A program made the translations under genes and the position numbers. Shown here piece by piece: positions 20,660 through 32,053 of a stretch of 64,000 bases of DNA (positions are counted from its first letter, which is position 1; every line of letters starts with the position of its first letter). Source of the stretch: Eledone cirrhosa (taxonomy: Eukaryota; Mollusca; Cephalopoda; Octopoda; Eledonidae); NCBI GenBank assembly GCA_964016885.1, contig OZ024744.1:114834302-114898301 (forward strand), read 5' to 3'. Under the pieces are notes generated by a model, which worked only from the letters and a program-made list of their open reading frames with translations, was not told the origin of the DNA and searched no databases.

Positions 20660-22060
20660 AATTTTTATTTTAATTGTTTGTAGTTTTTGAGTTCAATTTC
20701 CACAATGTTAATGTTTTTTGGTAATGTTCTTGGTGTTGGTGGTGTGTGGTAATTTACGTCTGAAATATCGGTGTGGTTTTTTATGTGTTCCATTAGTCCT
20801 TGGTGTACGATGTTTATGGCTGTGTATTTTTTGTGGGGGGTTGTTGGTGTTTTCTTGTTGTTGTTGGGTATGTTTGATTTGTTGTGTTTGTGATGTTGGT
20901 GTTGGAGGTGATGCTTGTGGTTGTGATGGTGATTTTGGTGGTGTTGCTGCAAGTCTCTTTGCAGTCTTTATTCTTCTTTCTTTGCCTTCGCTTTTGGAGG
21001 GGGGAGTTGTTGGGTTTTTTTTTTTTTTTTTTTTGTTAACAACCGTTTTCCACTCCTCAGCCACCTCATACTCCATGTCCAACTGTGAGGGGTCGGGGAG
21101 GGGTATGAGTTCTACCCTCTCATTTGTCTTTGTTGTTGTTGTTGTTGTTGGTGTTGGTGGTGGTGGTAGAGCCTGGTTTGCCGCTCCTGGCACAGGTGCA
21201 GCTAGTGCAACTGTTTCTGTTGCTGCAGCTGCCGCCGCTGTTTTTGTTGTCTGTGGCTTTGGTGTGGGTGCCACGGACGTTGTCCTCCTACTCTCTGTAG
21301 AAGCTCCCGACATTTTAGCTGACTGCTCTGTTTCTGATGGCAGCGGTTCCGGTGTTGGAAGGAGGGGACCTTAGCCTTTATTATCTTCTGTGGGCAGAAA
21401 GCCCTGAGGTGAGACTTTGATCCACAGTTGAAGCACTTTCGGCGCCTTCCTTCAACAGATATGGGAAGTTGGGAGCCATTCCCGGGGTCTATTACGTCGG
21501 GAATAGCGCTGATGCAGTCCTGGTTGGTTTGGATGAGCATCTCCATTCCAATACTGGACCAGTCCCCTCTTTCCAACTTCTGTACCTGCAGAATAGTTGT
21601 TTTATCTTCGATGCCCGCAAGAACAGACACGACCAGCCAAGGCACGGGTATGTAGGGCAGACCTGGGTTACCTTGACCGTTGCAATTTTTTTCCCACAGT
21701 AAAACGGGACTAGTGTTGTGTCATCACTCCATAGGGTCCTCATTGAGTGCGATTTTGGTTCCTGAGTGGTAGCAAAACGGTCGTCCACAGTAGCATATTT
21801 CTTGCCACGGGTGATGTGGGTTTTCCTTGGCCACACAGTTCCCAAGGCCTTCTGATTTGGGTCGCCAAGGCTTTTCCACACAACATGATTTCATGGCAAT
21901 CGTGCGGCATGACATTGTGCGTCGCTCTTGTTCCTCCAGGAAGTCGGTTGGTGGTTTCAAGAACACTGAAAATTCAGTTCTGGTTACCATGTGTCTTGTG
22001 ACCGCCATCTCCTCCGTTTTTTGGAACACTTCAAAAGGCATGTTTGCTGGGAACAGCAAG
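20660..22060 (-). pseudogene. copy A ORF1: nucleic-acid-binding, CCHC knuckle plus basic low-complexity tail
   Basis: The first part (22059-21724) contains VFQKTEEMAVTRHMVTR. After frameshifts, 21645-21360 carries EDKTTILQVQKLERGDWSSI, then the zinc knuckle CFNCGSKSHLRAFC (C-x2-C-x4-H-x4-C). A further shift leads to 21313-20708, rich in Ala, Pro and Thr, then a KKKKKK run and Gln/Pro-rich sequence. LINE ORF1 proteins of this kind bind the element RNA in the RNP. Compared with copy C the part before the knuckle aligns (VQKLERGDWS against VSRTAREDWS). Confidence 0.75.
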
Positions 22061-22162
22061 AACCCTCCGATACGTGCTGAATGTCTGAGGCTGCAGGTAG
22101 CGGTTTGATATTCATTTCAACAAACTTTCCAGTTAAATAACATCAATGACTGAGACTCAAAG

Positions 22163-24220
22163 AACAATAATAATAATGATTTCTTTATTGGCCACAAGGG
22201 TTGACATCAAGAAAAACATTACAGATGGCACAGGACGGTACAGGATGGTACGATGTGGGTTTTGTGCGTGTAAAGATTTTTATTATTTATATAAGAAACG
22301 AAAAAGAAAGAAAAAGACATAGAAACATATATATAAACAATAAAAATGAAAATTCAAACAATGAAAAATTCCCCAATAGTGAGGAAACCTCCGAGGGTTA
22401 CTCGTGGTGAAAACCACACAAAAGACCACGTCCACTCTGACCATCAGGGCAAGCGCCCTCTCTCAATTTTTCCATCTCTCAAACTACAGATGTATATTCA
22501 GAGCATTCGGACCATTCTCGCTACATTCACCCACCTTTCAACAAACTTGCTAGAAAGCAGCACTTGCCTCTCCACCCTGATTGTCGTCTTGAGGTGAAAC
22601 TTGAAAAATTTAATCAGGGATTCGCCAAAGAGGAAAGTGTCTGTCTTTAACCCTTTCAACCTTGTTCACCACACAATCTCTTTCGCCATGGCCACCAGGC
22701 AGATGAAAACCGCCTGCCCTTCCTCCTCGAAGGAAGACGGTGAGACCATCTGCACAATGGACTCAGTCGATAACCGGATCAGTCCTACACGCGACAGCAA
22801 CTGTTCGACATAGCTCCACAAGTCAGCAATGCTCGGACACTGAACGAGTGCGTGCACGACGGTTTCATCGCTCTGCGCACATCTCGGACAGGCTCGGCTG
22901 ACAGCACTTCCGTGCCTGTAGAGCTTATCTCGAACCGGCAGCGCTCCCCGGTAGCACTGCCAGGCCAGGGCTGAAAGTTCTCCGGAAGAGAGCAAACAGC
23001 TGATCTTCTTCGATGCCCAGGATCTCTCCGAGAATGTTGTCGTTCTTCCCCTCCACTAGTCCTCTATAGAACGCCGAGGTGGATGTTCCACCGATACTGG
23101 TGCCCAGCTGGCAGAGGGCAGTGAGCACCTGGAGACATTCCAGTTTCCAAGCGCTATCCCTCGGTCATTTCCTGACCCAGGACTGCAGCTCCGTCAAGGA
23201 GACGAGCTGTGGGAAAACGTGCCTGGCGAACGGCGACCACACCTGTTCACCGTCAAGGAAGCACCAGAGATGTCGCAGCCTCAGCGCATGTTTGCGCATC
23301 ATCAGCCATGGCATGCCCAGTCCTCCACGCAACGGGTGTTGACAGCAGATGGATCGTCTGACCATGGGAGCGCGTCCCTTCCACAAAAAGCGGAAAAGGA
23401 GGTGCTCCATTTTGGTGAGAGTTGGGCTGGAGCAAGGGACGACGGTGAGGTGGTAGCAGATGATGGATGTGATGTACGTATTCGCCACCTCCGCCCGGCC
23501 TTTCAGGGACAGCTTCCTCTTGGCCCATTTCTGGGTGAGGGAGGCCACCCTGCTTGTCACCTCGCTCCAGTTTTTCTCCATCTGGAGGTCCGATCTGAAT
23601 CAGATCCCGGCCCGTCCGTCCAACGCCCCACGACGCTGTCAGATGGCATGGACTTGCCTCTCCAGGTGCCGAGCTGCAAGCCCACCGACTTTTCCTGGTT
23701 TATCTTTGCTCCTGTCACCGCTTCGTATTCCTTGAGAGCGGTGCCGAGCATCTGGTCGTGTCTGGTGCTCGACACCTCCATGGTGACGTCGTCAGCGTAA
23801 GCACTTGGATTTTCCGCATCCTAGTTCACGTGGGACGCCCTCATCGCCCCCAGTTTGTGCAGTAACGGCTCGAGAGCCAATACGTACAAGAGGGATGAGA
23901 GGGGAAAACCCTGGCAGACCGAGCACATGATGCTGAACGGTTGCGACAGGTGACCATTCACCCTCACAACTGAGCAGATGTCGCTGTACATCGCAGCGAT
24001 CAAACCCCTGAAAACGGGCCTGAGGACCGCCGCCAGGTACCGATGGTCGACCCTATCGAATGCTTTGGATTGATTCTAGTTGATCAAGGCTCCACTCGTG
24101 CTAGGTTCCTTAACCTCCCTCTCTATGATGTATCGCATGAGGTGGAGGTTGTCGTGTATGTATCTGTCCGGAATGGCACATGTCTGCGCCTCTCCCACCA
24201 GACCCTCAACGACAAGAGCC
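22163..24220 (-). mobile_element. LINE copy B, Tx1-like, 5'-truncated
   Basis: A (ATT)n tail (22177-22163) and 3'-untranslated region are followed on the minus strand by the ORF2 C-terminal knuckle (CPRCAQSDETVVHALVQC, about 22880-22820), the post-RT part (23581-23165, VTSRVASLTQKWAKRKLSLK) and the RT end (23781-23557, TGAKINQEKSVGLQLGTW). A palm fragment, FSIMCSVCQGFPLSSLLYVL, lies near 23950. The element stops abruptly at 24220 inside the RT, where an (AAT)n run begins. Several frameshifts. Sequence is close to copy A, so both derive from one subfamily. Confidence 0.85.
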
Positions 24221-24237
24221 AATAATAATAATAATAA
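24221..24237. repeat. (AAT)n junction tract
   Basis: Short AAT run separating truncated LINE copy B (minus) from restriction-like LINE copy 1 (plus). Confidence 0.9.
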
Positions 24238-25680
24238 AATCAAGTTCTCGACAATGAGGGAAAGGATAAGGAAGGAATGTTACCGCAGAGTAAGAGCAAT
24301 CTTAAGAACGGAATTGAATGCAAGGAATAGGATCGATGCCATAAACACGCTTGCCATACCAGTAGTAACCTACAGTTACAATGTCATCAACTGGTCAAGC
24401 ACAGAGATCCGTAGGCTCGATACAAAAATTCGAAAACTCTTAACCATGCACAGAATGCATCACCCTAAGGCAGATATAGATAGAATATATCTCCCTAGGA
24501 AAGAAGGAGGACGTGGGTTAATCCAGTTAGACATTGCGTTGAAAACTGCAACAATTGGATTATCTACATATCTAAGGGAATCACATGATTGGATGATCAA
24601 ACTCGTTTTGAAACATGAGAGCATCAAAAGATCATACTCCATTACAAAAGATGCACCAAGATGCAGTAATGGACTTCAAATTTCAGAAGTTCCCTTTACT
24701 GCTGAAATGAAAAACACAGAAAAAGCAGGTAAAAGTAACTGCAAAGAAAGAACTGCTACAGAAACTGGCTAAGAAATGGCAAGAAAAGCCTCTGTATGGA
24801 AAATACCCAGAAAGAGCTAACAATCCTGATGTTGACAAAACTTTAACGCATCAGTTGTTGGCATCCTCTGGACTGAAATCGGAGACTGAAGGACTGATTA
24901 TATCAGCACAAGATCAGTGTCTGCCAACAAAAAATTATCAAGCCAACATAATAAAAAATGGATGCAGCCCATTATGCCGTGTATGAAAAAAACAACCAGA
25001 GATCATTGATCATATAATTTCAATGTGCAGTCCTATAGCTCCAACTGAATACCTAAACAGGCATGACAGAGCTACACAATACATACATTGAGTAATGTGT
25101 AAGTATTTTGACCTTCCCCATCAAAAGAATTGGTGGGATCATCAACCACTTCCCATACCTGAAAAAGATCACATCTCAATCTTGTGGAACTTTAGCATCC
25201 AAATAGACCGAAAAATAGATGCAAATAGACATGATATAATACTGAAGGCGTATAAAGAGAGGGTATGCCTGCTAATTGATATGTCCGTTCCAATAGACAA
25301 GAATGTATCTATAAAAACATTTGAAAAATTGAGCAAATATAAAGATCTGGAGATAGAGATTGGAAAATTATGGAAGTTGAGAGCTAAAACAATACCAGTG
25401 GTTGTAGGCGCTCTAGGAATGATACCAAAGAGGTCTAATGATTACTTATCCCAAATCCCAGGAAACCCGCATATAGAAGAAATACAAAAGATAGTATTAA
25501 TGGGAACTGGCCACATACTAAGGAAGATTCTGTCAATATAAATACATCACAAGACTAAACACCTAAAGATACATGTATGTGTGTATGTGTTCTTTCTTGA
25601 ACATGGCAGACCTTGTCTCTTGAGGTCACTGGTTGTGACTTGGTAATAACTCGTATGAACATAAAGCAAGATAAATGAAA
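24238..25680 (+). pseudogene. LINE C-terminal region with restriction-like endonuclease, copy 1
   Basis: It begins after the RT palm: MRERIRKECYRRVRAILRT, NTLAIPVVTYSYNVINW, MHHPKADIDRIYLPRKEGGR. After a frameshift near 24720 it continues with LLQKLAKKWQEKPLYGKYP and a zinc knuckle in which the second Cys is a TGA (24984-24986): CRV-stop, then IIDHIISMC. A second TGA stands at a probable Trp near 25090. The last part (25095-25541) holds NRHDIILKAYKERVCLLIDM and EKLSKYKDL, the PD-(D/E)xK-like nuclease fold of R2/NeSL-type LINEs (His for Pro here), then a 3'-untranslated region. The RT itself is absent (5' truncation). Confidence 0.8.
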
Positions 25681-25681
25681 A

Positions 25682-25694
25682 AATAATAATAAAA
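25682..25694. repeat. (AAT)n junction tract
   Basis: Short AAT run between the 3' end of restriction-like LINE copy 1 and the truncated 5' end of copy 2. Confidence 0.85.
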
Positions 25695-26990
25695 TCCGTA
25701 AGTTATTGACTTGTAATAAGATGCACCACCCGAAAGCAGATACGGATCGTCTTTACCTTCCTAGAACTCAAGGAGGCCATGACCTGATCCAATTTGAATT
25801 TACCTACAAGACCACCACTATTGGACTGGCCAAATACCTTGAAACAACAAACGACAGTATGCTGAAACTTGTTGAAAAACATGAGAGAAGTAAGAAGCTT
25901 CATTCTATCTTGAAGGAGAGCAAAGAATATGCTACTGATCTCATGCTTGATCCCCAGGCTGGACAGACTAAAGAAACAATTACAATTGATGCTGCTAAAC
26001 ACATAAAATTGGCAAAAGCAAAAGGGCAAGAACAATTAGCATCAAAGTGAGAGCAGAAACCTCTGCATGGCAAATATGTGTGGCTATGTAACTCAGGGCT
26101 TAAAAGCAGAGAATGAAGGATTCATCTTAGCTGCCCAAGATCAAAGCGTACTAACACGGAATTACCAGGCCAATGTGATGAGAAATGGAGTAAATCCAAA
26201 GTGCCAATTCTGAAATGTTGAGGTTGAAACAGTGGACCACCTAGTTTCTGGATGTAAAGGTTTAGCCCCAGTAGAGTACAAATATAGACAGAATTGGCCA
26301 ATATCTACAGAGTAATATGTTGGCATAAAATCAAAGCTGCTGACAAGTGGTACAATCATCACCCTGTGGCTGTAACTGAAGGAGAAAAAGTAACAATTCT
26401 TCGGGACTTCCCTGTACATACTGACAGGATCATAAAAGCAAATAGACCTGACATCAATGTAAAATATCAACATAACAAGGTCTGTTTGTTGATAGATATG
26501 AGCATCCCATGTGATCACAGTATTGTGACAAAAGAATTTGACAAGCTAAGAAAGTATAAAGATCTATTCATTGAAATCGAAAAAATGTGGCAACTCAAGG
26601 CCGTTACAATACCAGTGATTGTGGGAGGACTGGGAATGATCAAGAAAGGAACAGAACAGTATTCGAGGTTGATTCCTGGTTTACCTTCTCTGCACAAGGT
26701 GCAAAAATTTGTTTTGACTGGTACTGCACACGTATTGAGAAGAACACTATCTCTGTGAGAATGATATCTCCACCCCCTTGTGTGGTTGTGTGTAGAGCAC
26801 TATCTCTGTAAGAATGATATCCCTCCTTGTGTGGTTGTGTGTGTATCTCTGTAAGAATGATAAGCTGTAAGTTATAATCAATATAGTGTGTTATCTGTCT
26901 TACCAATGTATACAGTGAATCTATTGCCCTAGGTGTCAGGAAGACACTCGGCATATAACAATACTGAAGGAAAAGGAAAAACAAGAAAAA
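25695..26990 (+). pseudogene. LINE C-terminal region with restriction-like endonuclease, copy 2
   Basis: Parallel to copy 1 but clearly diverged: MHHPKADTDRLYLPRTQGGH, YKTTTIGLAKYLE, EQKPLHGKY, then frame breaks. The knuckle reads KCQF-stop-NVEVETVDHLVSGC with TGA at 26211-26213, again at the second Cys. The nuclease part at 26294-26758 is open and better kept: NRPDINVKYQHNKVCLLIDM, EFDKLRKYKDL, TIPVIVGGLGMI. It is truncated slightly further 3' than copy 1. Its 3' end at about 26990 meets the (ATT)n tail of copy C tail to tail. Confidence 0.8.
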
Positions 26991-28087
26991 TGATAATAAT
27001 AATAATGGTTTCATTTATTGGCCCCAAGGGCCGACATATAGGGGACAATACAATAGACGGGAACAGTGGGGGTTTTACATAAAAATCAAGTAAAAAAAAT
27101 AGGAAGACAATAACAATAAACAAGAAAAATACAACAATGAAAATTCTCCAATAGGGAGGATAACCCTCGCACCCGGCAAGAGCACCCCTCTCCTCAAATT
27201 TACCCACCTACAAACACATGATCAGAGTAGGCTCACTCACATGGGCCATTCTCGCCACATTCATTCACCTTTCTGCAAATGTACAGGGGCGCAGCACTTC
27301 ACTCTCCACCCTCACCTTCCTTTCCAAGTGAAACTTGAAAAAGTTGATGAGGGATTGGCTGAAAAGAAAAGTGTCTGTCTTCAGTCCTTTCAACCTGGTC
27401 CACCATACATCCTCTTTCGCTACTGCCACCAGACAGGAAAATTGCCTGCCCCTCCTGGCCAAAAGAAGGCGGTGGCTCTATCTTAACTATGGACTTGGCC
27501 GATAGCTGGATCTGTTCTACATGCGACAACAGCTGTTCGACATAACTCCACAAGTCAGTAATGCATGGACACTGGATGAGTGCGTGCAGAACGGTTTCGT
27601 CCTCTGCGCGCAACTCGGGCAGGTCCGTCTGACAGTACTTCTGTGCCGGTAGAGTTTATCTCGAACTGGCAGTGTCCCCCGTAGCACTGTTAAGCAAGGG
27701 ATTTCTGGAAGTTATCCATGGTCCCCAGCTCGAAGGTCCTCTGGAACAGACTGCTTAGTTTGACTTCATCGATGCCCAGAGCCTCTTCGAGTGCCTCATT
27801 GTACTTGCCCACCACTAATCCATAGAACTTGAGAGTGGAAGTTCCACTGACCGCATTGCCCGCTTGGTAGAGGGCAGTGAGTGCTTGGCAACATTCCTCA
27901 TGACAGTCGCTCCATCTCGGTCTCTTCTTGATCCAGGACTGCAGCTCAGTCAAAGAGATGAGCTGCGGAAAGGCCCATCTGACAAATGGCGTCCACACCT
28001 GTTCATTAGCCACGGCATGCTCAGCCCTCCGCGTAGAGGGTGCTGGTAGCAGATGGACCGCCTCACCAATGGAACCTGTCCCCTCCA

Positions 28088-29390
28088 CTAGAATTTGAAA
28101 AGGAGCCGTTCCAAGTTGGTGAGGCACGAACGGGAGCAAGGGATGACAGTCAGGCGGTAGTAGATGATAGACGCAATGTACGCGTTCGCCACCTCCACCC
28201 GACCTTTCCGTGATAGCTTCCTTGCCGCCCATTTTTGGGTGAGATTGGCTACCCTGCTCGTTACCTTGTCCCAATACTTTTCCACCTGGAGGTCTGGTCC
28301 AAACCAAACCCTGAGCAACTTTGCCGTTCCCTCCGTCCAGCGCCCCACAACGCTGTTGGATGGCATGGACTTGCCTCTCCAGGTGCCGAGCTGCAAGCCC
28401 ACTGACTTTTCCGGGTTAAGTTTCGCTCCTGTCAAACTTTCATATTCCTCCAATAAGGTGCTGACCACCTTGATTTCTGAGGTGTCCGACACCATCACGG
28501 TGATGTCGTCCGCATAAGCTGACACAGCCTTTCCATGTCCCAGTTCGAGTGGGATGCCCTGCAACAGCTCCAGCTTCCGCAGTAAAGGCTCGAGAGTCAA
28601 TACGTACAGAAGGGAAGAGAGAGGGCACCCTTGACAGACCGATCGGGAGATCTGAAACAGTTCCGAGGGGTGGCCATTAACCTTGACCAACAAGCAGGTG
28701 CCGCTGTGCATTGCAGCGATCCAGCTTCTGAAGACAGGGCTGAAGCCAGCTGTCTTGAGGACAGCCTCCAGATACCGATGGTCGACCCTATCAAATGCTT
28801 TCGATTGATATAAATTGATCAGTGCCCCACCGAAGACAGGCTTACACCCTACCCTCTCTATGATGTATTGCATGAGGTGGAGGTTGTTGTGTATGGACCT
28901 GGTTACGATTGCGCAAGTTTGCTCCTCCCCAACCTCGTCTACAAGTGCCAATCTCTTCGCTAACACCTTGGCCAAAATCTTAAACTCTGTGTTGAGTAGA
29001 GTTATGGGCCTGAAGTTATCTAATGTGTCCCTCTTGTTCTCATCTTTCCTTATCAGCGTCACTACGCCCCGGCTCACAGAACTGGGAATCCTCCCGTTCT
29101 GATGACAGTTGCACTAGCGCACTTCGAGGAGATTGGAGAACAAGTCTGGCATATTTGCGTAAAGCTCGTAGGGCAGACCATCCAAACTGGGTGACTTGTG
29201 CCTCGTGCAGCCAACAAGGGCATCTTGAATTTCGGCTGAAGTTATTGGCCTTTTGTTGCATTCAACATCGGCTGTCAAAAGATGTGGCAAGCCATCAAGG
29301 TAGGAACTGATGTCCGCCACTGTCTCAAACCCACCACTTCCCCCAAACAACCGAGCAAAGTCCTGGCAAAAGGCCTCACACATTCGTCTG
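28088..29390 (-). pseudogene. copy C reverse transcriptase, 329-codon open segment with YADD
   Basis: 29383-29114 gives HKSPSLDGLPYELYANMPDL (start of the RT). After a break, 29077-28088 is open: DNFRPITLLNTEFKILAKVL, INLYQSKAFDRVDHRYL (motif A, where Asp before Gln is Tyr), RSVCQGCPLSSLLYVLTLEP, SAYADDITVMVSD (intact YADD), LTGAKLNPEKSVGLQLGTW, WAARKLSRKGRVEVANAYI. One key motif A residue, the first Asp of the usual LDQSKAFD, is changed to Tyr, so the enzyme is probably inactive despite the long open frame. Frame breaks on either side confirm decay. Confidence 0.87.
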
Positions 29391-29859
29391 CAATCGCTCA
29401 GCTCGTGTCTGCCTCAGTCCATCAAAGACCGAATTGTGGTTTTATTACCATGCTGCACCTCTGCCATGTGGGCCCATCGAACAGCTTTGGTTCCCTCATT
29501 TCTCAGCACACATGCCTTAGCTCTGACAATGCAACCTTCGTGTTTCGCATTGAAGAAATGCTCTAATGCCATTCTCGCCGCTAGCACGTTAGTTGCAATG
29601 CCACTACAAATAGCCTCGTCTAACTTATCTACCAGCTCCCCCTCCTTTCTATTTTTCTCTAACGCTAGTTCTTTGCTAAACCCTATCGATATTACTCTAA
29701 TCTCTCTCTTGAGAGCCCCCTACCATCTATTGTTGACGACTACCCCTGTCAACTTTTGCTTAACTAAATTGTTGACTCGGTCCCTGTAAGCCTTACGTGC
29801 GGAAATGACATGTTTAGCTTCCAGTAACCAGGTCCTAACCTACACGTCTTATCTAGGTC

Positions 29860-30540
29860 GACCGTACAGATCACAAACTTGTGATCTGAATAGGCGACCA
29901 TTTTAAAACGTGGACAGCTTACACTATTTCTGTCTATTTTCCTAATGAATATCCTGTCTATATATGATCTAGGTGACCCTATGCAGTTGGTCTAGGTCCA
30001 CACTGGCGCATTAGGCTAATCTAGTCGGTACCTGTCAGACAGTTGGAACTGGCTGATCAGATTTTTGAGGCTTTTGCACCCTCCGCTCATCTCGGATACT
30101 TCCACACAGTCCCAGCATGCATCTAAGATGCCGTTCCAGTTCCCCGCTAACAATAAAGGGTGAGACGTACCCAGAAAGGCTTTCAGGCGTCTAAAGAAGT
30201 CCGGCCGTCCTTCCCCAGTAGGGGCGTAGATGGCCACCAGTCTAAAGGCACCACCTCGTTATTGTTCACATCCAAGACCACCAACTTACTGTCCGGGTCT
30301 CAGAAGATTGACCTTACCTCGAGATCCAGGCCTTTCCTAAACAGCAATGCCACCCCACCTTCCATTCCCGGTCGACTAACAGATGTGAAGATCTGATAGT
30401 CGTCAAAAATGGGGGCTAGTGTGAGCATGTCGGAAATCCTGGTCTCGCTGACGGCAATTACATCCATTTTTAGAGACCTGAGGTCATTGAGCAGGTGACC
30501 CTGGTTCCAGGGTGACCTCAGGCCTTGAACATTTAAACTT
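29860..30540 (-). pseudogene. copy C endonuclease domain with altered catalytic Asp
   Basis: On the minus strand SLNVQGL, then MDVIAVSETRISDM (Glu kept), GGVALLFRKGLDLEV, then an in-frame TGA, then AIYAPTGEGRPDFF and LLLAGNWNGILDA. Copy A has GDWNG here; in copy C the Asp is Asn. Near 29900-29870 the motif YSDHKF, missing from copy A, is present. The two copies are thus broken at different catalytic motifs. Confidence 0.8.
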
Positions 30541-30569
30541 CCTGCTCTTAAGCTAAAAGAGAGAGGAAA

Positions 30570-31990
30570 GGTTCACTTACCTCCCTGGTTCTTGTGAAGG
30601 TCGGGTGGTTCAACCTCTATAGTTGGTGGGGTTTCTTTTAGGAACCCCTTTAAAAGTCTTGAAGTGGGTTTTACGTTCGGGGTTCCCACGTCCCGAGGAA
30701 AGCTGTCTCGAATCCCTTTGTAGAAATCGAGTGACATTTGCACCAGAAACAAATCTTCCGGCATGTGAAATGTGCTCGGTTAAAAATGTCCCACTCTGTT
30801 TGTATTTCTTCACTTCGTGTTACGAGGGCCATCAATTCCTTGTTGGCCCTCCTGATGAGCACAAAGTTTTGTAAGTTTTGTTGGTGTGATTTTATTTGTT
30901 TGTGTGGCTGTGGTGGTGATGGTTCTGTTGGTGTTGTTTCGGTTGTGTCTGTGTTTGTTGTGAGTGTGGTGTCTGTGGTTTCAGTTGTTTGTGTGTGTAT
31001 TTGTTCTTGCGTTTGGGGATTTCTGCTGATGGTGATGGTGGTGTTGATGTTGGTGTTGTTGGGGAGATGTTTATTGTGGGTGTTTTTGTGCTTTGTGGAG
31101 TTTTTTCTTTGTGTGTTTTCTTTTTTGTTTTTAGGGGGACTTTAGTTTTCCTTCATCTTCGATCCCTTGCACTTTTTAGCAGTTAAGGGCAGAAAGCTCG
31201 CAAATGGGTATTTTCTCCACAAACGAAACAATGTGGACTTTTACCCTCAATCATAAGATTTAACATTCTCGGGCCTGATCTAGAGAAGTATCTCCAGGTC
31301 AACCCCGGACCAGTCCTCCCTAGCAGTCCTTGAAACTTCTATCGGGACAGTATCCATCCCCTCCACAATCACACATCCCAGAAGCCACCAAATGTCAAGT
31401 TCTGGTGGTATCCTGGGAATGTGGAGATGTGGGAGGGGTGCATTATGACCTTGCTGATTTTGCAAGAGGTTATAGCATGTTTCATAGTGAGGGCTTCTGA
31501 CTTAAACAGCACCGAAATGGTGCCGTATTGTCTGCCCCTCGCTATGTATTTGGTGTCATCCCTGATGCACCTCAGCGCAGCTTCAACATCTGGCTGTGGA
31601 ATTAAAGCTGCCCCCTTGGTTTCTACTGAGATGCATCTGTAAGGCATCGTTCTGCACTCTACTGCTTCAATAGCTTCTACCGGGACAGTTAAGTTGGCGC
31701 AGGTTTGCTCTTGCTTGATGAGCTTCCAGGCCTGAGCCTGGGCCAACTTTTCATCTTTATTCGAGAGGTCCATGCTGAAGCATGGCCTCTTTTTGACTGC
31801 TGCCGCAGCGACTGTGTTTTTGTTGTTGTTGGTGTTGTTGTTGTTGTTATTATTGTTGTTGGTGTTGTTGCTGTTATCAGTGTTGCTGTTGGTTATATCT
31901 TTGGTGCCGCCGTTGTTGTTCTCGGTGCAGTTGCTGTTGGTGCTGTCACTGTTTATGTTCTTGTTAGTGGTGTTAATTTCGTTGTTGTTT
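30570..31990 (-). pseudogene. copy C ORF1 with Asn-rich N-terminal region and CCHC knuckle
   Basis: Reading from the array the frame continues without a stop through an Asn/Thr/Ser-rich stretch (31990-31810), AAAAVKKRPCFSMDLSNKDE (a Met at 31773), KLAQAQAWKLIKQEQ and KYIARGRQYGTISVLF. Frame breaks follow, then VSRTAREDWSGVDLEILL, then the knuckle CFVCGENTHLRAFC near 31240-31200 and a Pro/Thr/Gln/His-rich tail. The Met at 31773 or one further upstream could be the natural start; the homopeptide part before it may be coding or leader. The ORF is dead. Confidence 0.72.
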
Positions 31991-31997
31991 TTGTTGT

Positions 31998-32053
31998 CAT
32001 CATTTCTGTTGTCTGTCTTTTGGTTGTCGCTGTTGCTGCTGCGGTTGGTGTTG
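31998..32053. repeat. founder-like edge unit with a 6-bp insertion
   Basis: The first recognisable unit of the array, on its ORF1 side, has an additional 6 bp (tgtcttttggttgtcgctg instead of tgtcttgtcgctg), giving a 57-bp unit. All units checked beyond it are 51 bp. Confidence 0.85.

Larger units (their letters stand above)
17041..22162 (-). mobile_element. LINE copy A, Tx1-like, nearly complete but inactive
   Basis: The minus-strand order is ORF1 (about 22060-20660), ORF2 endonuclease (20518-19755), linker, RT, C-terminal domain (to 17182), a 3'-untranslated region, and an (ATT)n tail at 17058-17044. The layout fits the L1/Tx1-type LINE plan. Frame breaks are many. The right end touches the tail of copy B, so copies A and B are arranged head to tail in the same direction. 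The Tx1-like label comes from the style of the ORF2 C-terminus (LPVRDKLYRHG and the Cys/His knuckle). Confidence 0.85.
26992..31990 (-). mobile_element. LINE copy C, Tx1-like, ORF1 merging into the 51-bp array
   Basis: The minus-strand order is ORF1 (31990-30570), ORF2 endonuclease (about 30540-29860), linker, RT (29390-28088), C-terminal domain (to about 27265), 3'-untranslated region and an (ATT)n tail at 27006-26992. It is a different subfamily from A and B. Its 5' part does not end in ordinary flank: the N-terminal low-complexity region of ORF1 passes into the minisatellite at about 31998. Confidence 0.85.

Noticed and set aside
17269..23800. Plus-strand ORFs over LINE copies A and B
   Set aside because: They are antisense shadows of ORF2. 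The minus strand carries the conserved RT, endonuclease and knuckle motifs.
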